Origin: Verrucomicrobia subdivision 6 bacterium
GTDB lineage: Bacteria; Verrucomicrobiota; Verrucomicrobiia; Methylacidiphilales; Verrucolacustridaceae
DNA length: 5,018 bases
Direction of reading: 5' to 3'
NCBI GenBank assembly: GCA_945866245.1
Contig: CAMBGW010000084.1
Location: forward strand, 1 to 5,018
In this document: piece by piece, positions 1 to 5,018 of the stretch
Position numbering within the stretch: position 1 is the first letter of the stretch
How the letters are laid out: every line of letters starts with the position of its first letter
The notes under the pieces: model-generated
Seen by the model: only the letters and a program-made list of their open reading frames with translations
What the model was told of the DNA's origin: nothing
The model's database searches: none
Made by a program: the position numbers and the translations under genes

Positions 1-1128
1 CATCCCACTGTTCTCCAACCCGAAGTGCCCGTTCCCAATCTCTGGAAAAAGATGGATGCCATCATGAACTACTGGCAGGAGATCGGTGTCGACGGTTTTC
101 GATGCGATGTCTCCCACATCATCCCCTCCGAATTCTGGCACTGGGCCCTCGCCCGCGCCCGTACCCGCAATCCCAATACCTACTTTTATGCTGAATGTTA
201 CGAAGGGGATACCCGACTCGAAGTCCCCGATGCCAACCCCGATCTCGCTTCCTACCACTCCAACCCACTCAGCCTGATCGAAGCAGGTTTCAGCTCCGTC
301 TATGGACACGATGTGTACAAAGGTCTGATGAAAATCTACGAAGAGTCAGGGTGGGCCAACGATCTCGACTCCCTGACCCGCCCGGGTTTTGTCGGCGACA
401 ACTCCCTTCGCTACGCCGAAAATCACGACGAGTGCCGCGTCGCCTCCACCCAGCACTGGGGTGGACATGGAATGTCCGTGGGTCGCGTTGTATCCACAGT
501 TCTCTTTGCCCTCTCTCGCGGGCCGGTTATGGTCTACTACGGACAGGAGGTTGGGGAGGCCGCCACCGTGGGGGCCGCGGGGTTCGAGCTCGATAAAGGA
601 CGCACCACTTTTTTCGACTACTGGTCGGTCCCCGAGCTCCAGAAATGGAATCACGACGGATCGTGCGACGGTTCCCCTCTAAGTATCGAGCAGAAAGAGC
701 TTCGGGCATTCTACGGGCGAACCCTCCAATCCCTCACTCACCCTGCCCTCGCCCAAGGAAACTTCTACCCGCTCAATCCCGCCAACAAGAGCAATCCCGC
801 CTACGGCCGGCTGTCTGGCGAAACCACCTCAGGACATTGGATGTACTCCTTTCTTCGAAATGACCCTTTGAACCAAAAATCAGTACTCGTCGCCGTCAAT
901 CTGCACCCCACACAAACTCTTTCGGGCGTTCGATGCCTTCTTTCAAAGGAATCAGCCACCGCCCTCGCCCTACCCAATGGAGCCACGTTGACGGTCACCG
1001 ATCTTCTCGCCTCTTCTAACCCCGCAACGTTCTCCACTCCTGCCGATACTCTCACCACTCAAGGCTTACCCCTTCCCGATCTCCCTCCCTTTTCCAGCTA
1101 CTACTTCGATCTCTCGACTCAGAAGTAA
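1..1128 (+). CDS. GH13 alpha-amylase-family glycoside hydrolase, 5' end outside window
   Basis: This reading frame is open from the first base, so the true start lies upstream; the GTG at 25 and ATGs at 52 and 64 are internal. 375 residues are visible, numbered here from base 1. GH13 region II reads GFRCDVSH, with the nucleophile Asp36 (bases 106-108). Region III reads FYAECYE, with the acid/base Glu65 (193-195). Region IV reads RYAENHDE, with the third carboxylate Asp143 (427-429). The late-barrel signature YYGQE follows at residues 179-183, then GRTTFFDYWSV, then a beta-rich domain C of roughly 140 residues to the TAA stop. Region I and the N-terminus are missing, so a signal peptide cannot be judged. 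Five cysteines, two of them beside catalytic residues, would fit a cytoplasmic enzyme but do not prove it. The family acts on alpha-1,4/1,6-glucosidic bonds. Subfamily and exact substrate are not assigned; hydrolase versus transglycosylase is open. The next gene follows after 7 bases. Confidence 0.93.
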   Translation, partial: HPTVLQPEVPVPNLWKKMDAIMNYWQEIGVDGFRCDVSHIIPSEFWHWALARARTRNPNTYFYAECYEGDTRLEVPDANPDLASYHSNPLSLIEAGFSSVYGHDVYKGLMKIYEESGWANDLDSLTRPGFVGDNSLRYAENHDECRVASTQHWGGHGMSVGRVVSTVLFALSRGPVMVYYGQEVGEAATVGAAGFELDKGRTTFFDYWSVPELQKWNHDGSCDGSPLSIEQKELRAFYGRTLQSLTHPALAQGNFYPLNPANKSNPAYGRLSGETTSGHWMYSFLRNDPLNQKSVLVAVNLHPTQTLSGVRCLLSKESATALALPNGATLTVTDLLASSNPATFSTPADTLTTQGLPLPDLPPFSSYYFDLSTQK

Positions 1129-1135
1129 ACTCTCT

Positions 1136-3004
1136 ATGCCCCGACTCCTGCTATGCTTGGTGCTAATCCTTGGATTGCCTTTTTTTTCTTCAGCTGAAGA
1201 AACCCAATCGAAAAAATGTGCCTGGGCGGAGGAAGCGGTCTGGTACCAGATCTTTCCTGAGCGATTCCGGAACGGTGATCTAAAGAATGATCCCACCGCC
1301 GAATACGCCCGCGTGCCTGACAAGGCCAAAGGAAAATGGAAAATTATGCCTTGGACCAAAGATTGGTACGCTCTTGAAGATTGGGAAAAGGAGATCGGTT
1401 CCGACGTCTACGCCACCAACGGCTCCCGCCGCTACGGAGGTGATTTTCAGGGCATCATCGATCGGCTCGACTACCTCAAAGAACTCGGAGTTACCGCCCT
1501 TTATCTCAATCCCATTTTCGAATCCCCCTCCCTCCACAAGTACGACTCCCGCTCCTTTCACCACGCCGATCCCCACTTTGGTCCCGATCCGGCAGCTGAT
1601 ATCACCCTTACCGCTGGGGAAACAGCCGATCCTAAGAGCTGGAAATGGAGCGCGGCCGACAAGCAGTTTCTTGAACTCATCCAGCAAGCTCATCGCCGAG
1701 GACTCCGCATCATCATCGATGGGGTTTTTAATCACTGCGCGACTGAATTTTTTGCCTTTGCCGATCTTCGGGAAAAGCAGAAGGACTCTACTTATGCATC
1801 TTGGTTCGACGTCCACCACTTCGACGATCCCTCCACCAAGGACAAGAACGAGTTTCACTACGCAGGATGGTGGGGCCTGAAAAGCATGCCCGAATTCGTC
1901 GAGGTCACTGACGAAAAGGGCAAAAAAAATCTACATCCTCAGGTCAAAGCCTACCTCTTCGCCATCACTCGGCGCTGGATGGATCCCAATGGGGACGGAG
2001 ATCCCTCCGACGGAGTGGATGGTTGGCGTCTCGACGTCGCGAACGAAGTCGGCACCGGTTTCTGGGCCGAGTGGAACGATCTTGTCCACTCGATCCAGCC
2101 GCAAGCCTACACCACTCCTGAAATCTGGGTCGAAGCCCCTGACTTCATTCGGGAGGGGAAATTCGACGGGGTGATGAACTACTACGCCTTTGCCATGCCC
2201 GTGAAAGGGGGCCTGATTGATGGCACTCTGCCGATCAAAGATTTCACCCGCATGATCGAAGAACGGAGAGAGAAGTTCAGCTGGGAGGAAACCCTGCGTG
2301 TCCAAAATCTTTTCGATTCACACGATACGGATCGCATGCCCTCCATGATTGTAAATCGCGACCGTCCTTACTACGGGAAAGCGGACGCGTTCGCCTACGA
2401 TGCAGATATCTGGCCTGGCAGTCGGGACAAGCCCTACTTCATTCGCAAACCGGATGAAACGGAACGCAAACTCCAGCGCATGATCGTCCTTTTTCAGATG
2501 ACCTACCCAGGCGCTCCTTACATTTACTATGGTACCGAAGCGGGCATGTGGGGAGCTGATGATCCGGATGATCGCATGCCGATGGTCTGGGCCGATCTGA
2601 AGTTCGAACCCCAAACCCTCAGCCCAGGGGGCCAACCCTCTCGACAGGACGATATCAATTTTGATTCTACCCTTCACGACTACTATCGGGATGCCATCGC
2701 GCTTCGGAAAAAGTTTCCCGATCTCGTACATGGAAAGATGCAGATGATTGGAGCCGAGAATCAGAGTCGGATGTTTGCGTTTGTTCGAGGCGACGCGAAT
2801 ACCCTGTTTGCCGTATTCAATCGTCACTCTGATCCTCAAACCTTCACCTTCCAGTTCGGGAACACGGATGGCACCGCAGCCGACCCCCTTGCACCGATTT
2901 TTGTTTCTTCGGGAAAACCTGCCGATGTTCAGGTTCAGCAGAAAGACGGGAAAGCCAGCATCACCTTGCCTGGTTTTACAGGCGCACTTTTAAAGCAGAA
3001 ATAG
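1136..3004 (+). CDS. Exported GH13 neopullulanase/cyclomaltodextrinase-like alpha-glucanase
   Basis: This is a complete 622-residue enzyme that probably hydrolyses alpha-glucan oligomers, cyclodextrins or pullulan outside the cytoplasm. Residues 1-20 form a signal peptide (short basic start, leucine-rich core, likely cleavage SSA|EE). The only early Cys (7) does not sit in a lipobox, so it is not an obvious lipoprotein. The barrel opens at AVWYQIFPERF (34-44), typical of the neopullulanase group. Region I is DGVFNH (195-200). Region II is GWRLD with nucleophile Asp300, region III is PEIW with acid/base Glu329, and region IV is FDSHD with Asp397. YYGTEAGMWG plus DDPDDR (464-480) is also characteristic of that group. 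A DPNGDGDPSD loop (283-292) resembles a calcium-binding loop. Domain C fills about 535-622. There is no room for the N-terminal CBM34 domain common in classical members. The ATG at 1136 is chosen because it gives the signal peptide; only a weak AGAAG (1121-1125) precedes it, so translational coupling to the upstream gene is likely. Exact specificity is uncertain. Confidence 0.93.
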   Translation: MPRLLLCLVLILGLPFFSSAEETQSKKCAWAEEAVWYQIFPERFRNGDLKNDPTAEYARVPDKAKGKWKIMPWTKDWYALEDWEKEIGSDVYATNGSRRYGGDFQGIIDRLDYLKELGVTALYLNPIFESPSLHKYDSRSFHHADPHFGPDPAADITLTAGETADPKSWKWSAADKQFLELIQQAHRRGLRIIIDGVFNHCATEFFAFADLREKQKDSTYASWFDVHHFDDPSTKDKNEFHYAGWWGLKSMPEFVEVTDEKGKKNLHPQVKAYLFAITRRWMDPNGDGDPSDGVDGWRLDVANEVGTGFWAEWNDLVHSIQPQAYTTPEIWVEAPDFIREGKFDGVMNYYAFAMPVKGGLIDGTLPIKDFTRMIEERREKFSWEETLRVQNLFDSHDTDRMPSMIVNRDRPYYGKADAFAYDADIWPGSRDKPYFIRKPDETERKLQRMIVLFQMTYPGAPYIYYGTEAGMWGADDPDDRMPMVWADLKFEPQTLSPGGQPSRQDDINFDSTLHDYYRDAIALRKKFPDLVHGKMQMIGAENQSRMFAFVRGDANTLFAVFNRHSDPQTFTFQFGNTDGTAADPLAPIFVSSGKPADVQVQQKDGKASITLPGFTGALLKQK

Positions 3005-3027
3005 GCCCCCGACAGGACCCTTTTTTC

Positions 3028-3079
3028 AGCCACTTTACCTCTAACAAATTGCCCCTTTTTCGGTCTAAAAAGTGTGGCT
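3028..3079. repeat. Weak inverted repeat after gene 2, possible 3' end structure
   Basis: AGCCAC at 3028-3033 is the exact reverse complement of GTGGCT at 3074-3079. With a two-base bulge, TTT (3034-3036) can add pairs with AAA (3069-3071). The enclosed loop is about 40 bases and no T-run follows the right arm, so this is not a canonical intrinsic terminator. It may be a chance match or a weak mRNA 3' structure. Confidence 0.2.
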
Positions 3080-3138
3080 AACTCAATTCCGCTAAAAAGC
3101 CTCATCCAGACGGGGTCATTAGCTATTTTATATGCTGA

Positions 3139-3168
3139 TTACCAGAGGTTTACGCCTATCACTATAGA
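3139..3168 (+). promoter_or_regulatory. Candidate sigma-70-type promoter for the third gene
   Basis: TTACCA (3139-3144) and TATAGA (3163-3168) each match the bacterial -35/-10 consensus at four of six positions, with an 18-base spacer. An alternative pair is TTGCTT (3192-3197) with CATAAA (3214-3219) and a 16-base spacer, nearer the start codon. In AT-rich DNA such matches arise by chance, so neither is firm. Either would leave a leader upstream of the GTG at 3253. Confidence 0.2.
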
Positions 3169-3239
3169 ACTGTTCAAAAATGGCATGAATTTTGCTTCTA
3201 TCTCTTTAAAAAGCATAAAGTTGTGCCAATATATCTATT

Positions 3240-3244
3240 GAGAG
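3240..3244 (+). promoter_or_regulatory. Ribosome binding site supporting the GTG start at 3253
   Basis: GAGAG lies 8 bases before the GTG at 3253, a normal Shine-Dalgarno distance. It helps choose this GTG over the upstream in-frame GTG at 3223 and TTG at 3238, which would add residues before the signal peptide. Confidence 0.45.
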
Positions 3245-3252
3245 TAATTGAG

Positions 3253-5018
3253 GTGAAATTTCATAAGTCAAAGACATGTCGCGCTTTGCTTCTTTTTGGA
3301 GCGCTACTCTTTTCATCTTTTTCCTCAAACGTTCGTGCTGAAGCTCTGCTCCAACTATTTAATGTTTCTTACGTTGAACTAATTCAAAAAATGCCCGAAC
3401 TGGCCGAGGCGGGTTACACGTCGCTTTGGCTTCCCCCACCCACGAAAGGTTCCGGAGGTTTATCGGTCGGATACGACATGTGGGATCCGTTCGACTTCGG
3501 CCAGAAAGACCAGCGCAACACCGTTCGCACCCGCTACGGTACTGAGGCCGAGTTAATCCAGATGATGGAAGTGGCTCATCGATTCGGCATCCGCGTCTAC
3601 TTCGACAACATTATGAACCACCGGTCCTTCAACATCCCGGGTTACAACGAAGACACGCCGACCGGCGGCGAGGGACAAGCCGAGACTTATCCCGGCATGG
3701 TTCCGGAAGATTTCCATCTTCAGAAAACCGAGGACGGCTTCTACCGCAAATGGAACAATACCCGCGATTGGAACAGCGCCTGGCAGGTGCAAAACCTTGG
3801 ATTGGCCGACCTCATCGACATCGCTCAGGAATCCGGTAACAACCTGAACTTCGGAACGAGCGAGGGCTCGACCCACCCGAAATACGGTTTCGTCCGCGAC
3901 CTCAACCGCCCGGAGCAGTACGACTTCGACAAGGACGGCAATCGACAATACTTCGGCTGGTTGATTGATCGGGCTAAGGCTTCCCTGCCACCAACTGCAA
4001 CCACCGAACAGCTGCGAGACCATGCCAAAGCCTACATTCTGGAAAATCGCAACGCTTATGTGGAATACGTCGAAAAATATTTGGAGCGGGCGGTGCGCTG
4101 GAAGATCGATCGCCTTAAGGCGGACGGCCTCCGTCTCGATGCCGTCAAACACGTTCCCGACTACTTTTTCGGCAAGCAGTCGGGAGCCGACAAGGACACG
4201 AGCAACGACGGCTACCTCGGGCAGGTTCAGTGGCAGTTCAATCGCACGCGTGGATTTAGCGATCCGAACCACCGCGATTCGGTCTTCGATGACAAAAAGG
4301 GCCGAGATGATGCGATGGTCTTCGGCGAGCACCTCGGCCAGCCGCCGGGATACAACGGCTACTGGGACGCTGGCATGCGTCTCGTCGACAATGATCTCCG
4401 CAGCAAATTGAACGGTGTTCTTGGCAATCCTGGTTCCTCACTCAGTGGTTTGGATCAGCCAGGTTGGGCCGGAGCTAATTGGGGGCCAAATTCCGTAGGC
4501 CTCGGGGTCGCCCACGCCAATAGCCACGACAGCGATTACGCCGCCCAAAAAGAATGGCAGCACGCCTTCTACATGACCCGCGAGGGTATGGGCTTGATCT
4601 ACTCGGACGGTTTCAATAAGGCAGAGACCCTTGGGGAATCTGGCGGCGCTTTCCCCCGCCATGCCAACACGCAATATCTTGGCCAGTTCAACGACCCCCG
4701 TATTCCCAATATTCTCAAGATTCACAACGACTTTGCCCGCGGCTTGCAACAAGGGCTCTGGACTAGCAGCGACTTACTTGTCTTTGAGCGACGTGATAAC
4801 CGCAACTCGGATGGGTCCCGCACCGTAAACGGACAAGCAACTGATGAAGTTACCATGGTCATGATGATGAATGACAATACCGCAACCGGCGTGCGCGATG
4901 ATCAAAGAAGGTGGAACTCAAGCTTCCCAAGTGGCGCATATCTTTACCAATACGCCGTCGGCCCAAACATGAGTGGTTTTTATAAGTACGCAAATGAGTT
5001 AAATAATGAGCGTGTTCC
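3253..5018 (+). CDS. Exported GH13 alpha-amylase-like enzyme, GTG start, 3' end outside window
   Basis: 588 codons are visible and no stop is reached. The GTG start gives a good signal peptide: KFHKSK, a hydrophobic core around residues 11-23, and likely cleavage after VRA (29). The mature part begins directly with barrel strand 1 (LLQLF), followed by SLWLPPPTKG and GYDMWDPFDFG with TRYGT, a pattern typical of alpha-amylases. Region I is DNIMNH (118-123). Region II is GLRLDAVKH (292-300) with nucleophile Asp296. Region III is VFGEH with acid/base Glu359, and region IV is ANSHD with Asp426. The role inferred is endo-hydrolysis of alpha-1,4-glucan outside the cytoplasm. The region I-to-II and II-to-III spacings (178 and 63 residues) are long, indicating an enlarged domain B and an extra loop; DFDKDGN (224-230) may bind calcium. 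The mature visible part has no cysteine. Domain C seems to begin near residue 510, so binding or anchoring domains may follow beyond the edge. Subfamily not assigned. Confidence 0.92.
   Translation, partial: MKFHKSKTCRALLLFGALLFSSFSSNVRAEALLQLFNVSYVELIQKMPELAEAGYTSLWLPPPTKGSGGLSVGYDMWDPFDFGQKDQRNTVRTRYGTEAELIQMMEVAHRFGIRVYFDNIMNHRSFNIPGYNEDTPTGGEGQAETYPGMVPEDFHLQKTEDGFYRKWNNTRDWNSAWQVQNLGLADLIDIAQESGNNLNFGTSEGSTHPKYGFVRDLNRPEQYDFDKDGNRQYFGWLIDRAKASLPPTATTEQLRDHAKAYILENRNAYVEYVEKYLERAVRWKIDRLKADGLRLDAVKHVPDYFFGKQSGADKDTSNDGYLGQVQWQFNRTRGFSDPNHRDSVFDDKKGRDDAMVFGEHLGQPPGYNGYWDAGMRLVDNDLRSKLNGVLGNPGSSLSGLDQPGWAGANWGPNSVGLGVAHANSHDSDYAAQKEWQHAFYMTREGMGLIYSDGFNKAETLGESGGAFPRHANTQYLGQFNDPRIPNILKIHNDFARGLQQGLWTSSDLLVFERRDNRNSDGSRTVNGQATDEVTMVMMMNDNTATGVRDDQRRWNSSFPSGAYLYQYAVGPNMSGFYKYANELNNERV

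Larger units (their letters stand above)
3005..3252. other. AT-rich intergenic region with probable promoter of third gene
   Basis: This 248-base gap separates the two-gene unit from the third gene. It is clearly richer in A and T than the flanking genes. It contains T-runs at 3021-3026 and 3056-3060, three copies of TAAAAAG, a weak inverted repeat and promoter-like hexamers, all described separately. I found no tRNA-like or other structured RNA and no convincing small gene. The frame of the third gene is open back to 3139, but that stretch gives no recognisable protein. The gap implies that the third gene has its own promoter, though read-through from upstream cannot be excluded. Confidence 0.6.

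Noticed and set aside
1280..1880. Long open frames on both strands (about 190 residues each) over the 5' half of gene 2
   Set aside because: They overlap the well-supported GH13 frame, have low-complexity translations rich in Pro/Ser/Thr or Gly/Val, and have no domain signature.
2318..2839. 173-codon minus-strand open frame
   Set aside because: It is opposite the region IV and domain C part of gene 2 and shows no independent coding evidence.
3004..3026. Possible intrinsic terminator: GC-rich run followed by six T after gene 2
   Set aside because: The bases before the T-run are C-rich on one strand only and cannot fold into a GC stem, so there is no hairpin.
3166..3176. Short palindrome GAACTGTTC near the candidate promoter
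   Set aside because: The arms are only four bases and the match does not extend outward, so it is too short to claim as an operator.
3139..3252. N-terminal extension of gene 3 upstream of the GTG
   Set aside because: The frame is open, but the translated stretch has no conserved features and would bury the signal peptide inside the protein.
3553..4332. 259-codon open frame on the minus strand
   Set aside because: It lies wholly opposite the GH13 core of gene 3, whose catalytic motifs are all in the plus frame. The minus translation shows no recognisable domain and is a shadow of GC-rich codon use.
1..5018. CRISPR array, tRNA/rRNA, insertion sequence or phage attachment site
   Set aside because: No regularly spaced repeats, no tRNA-like fold and no transposase-like frame or terminal inverted repeats were seen on either strand.

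Overview
The window holds three same-strand genes for glycoside hydrolase family 13 (GH13, alpha-amylase clan) proteins. It is a piece of an alpha-glucan (starch, glycogen, maltodextrin or pullulan) degradation locus from a Gram-negative-type bacterium. I see no RNA genes, mobile elements or CRISPR arrays. Taxon is uncertain. Weak Shine-Dalgarno sites, moderate GC and the style of the GH13 proteins make a Verrucomicrobiota (Opitutae-like) or related PVC/Bacteroidota-type origin plausible. That is an impression from recalled family members, not something the sequence proves.

Layout: (1) 1-1128, the 3' part of a GH13 gene that enters from the left edge. It keeps the nucleophile, acid/base and third-carboxylate motifs and domain C, but beta-strand region I lies outside the window. 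(2) 1136-3004, a complete 622-residue exported GH13 enzyme of neopullulanase/cyclomaltodextrinase type, only 7 bases after gene 1 and almost certainly in the same operon. (3) 3005-3252, an AT-rich intergenic stretch of 248 bases with weak repeats and promoter-like sequence but no convincing terminator. (4) 3253-5018, a third GH13 gene starting at GTG, with a signal peptide. It is open at the right edge, so its C-terminal part is missing.

Working model (inference): genes 2 and 3 carry signal peptides and act outside the cytoplasm. Gene 3 resembles endo-acting alpha-amylases. Gene 2 resembles enzymes that cut maltodextrins, cyclodextrins or pullulan. Gene 1 has five cysteines in its visible part, while mature gene 3 has none, which hints that gene 1 may be cytoplasmic; its N-terminus is unseen, so this is open. 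The three proteins are too different to be recent tandem duplicates. All three keep the full set of catalytic carboxylates visible in the window, so all look active.

Nothing here is clearly a new biological system. The points most worth a second look are the combination of three dissimilar GH13 enzymes, the enlarged loops of gene 3, the lack of an N-terminal carbohydrate-binding domain in gene 2, and the change in codon use along gene 3.
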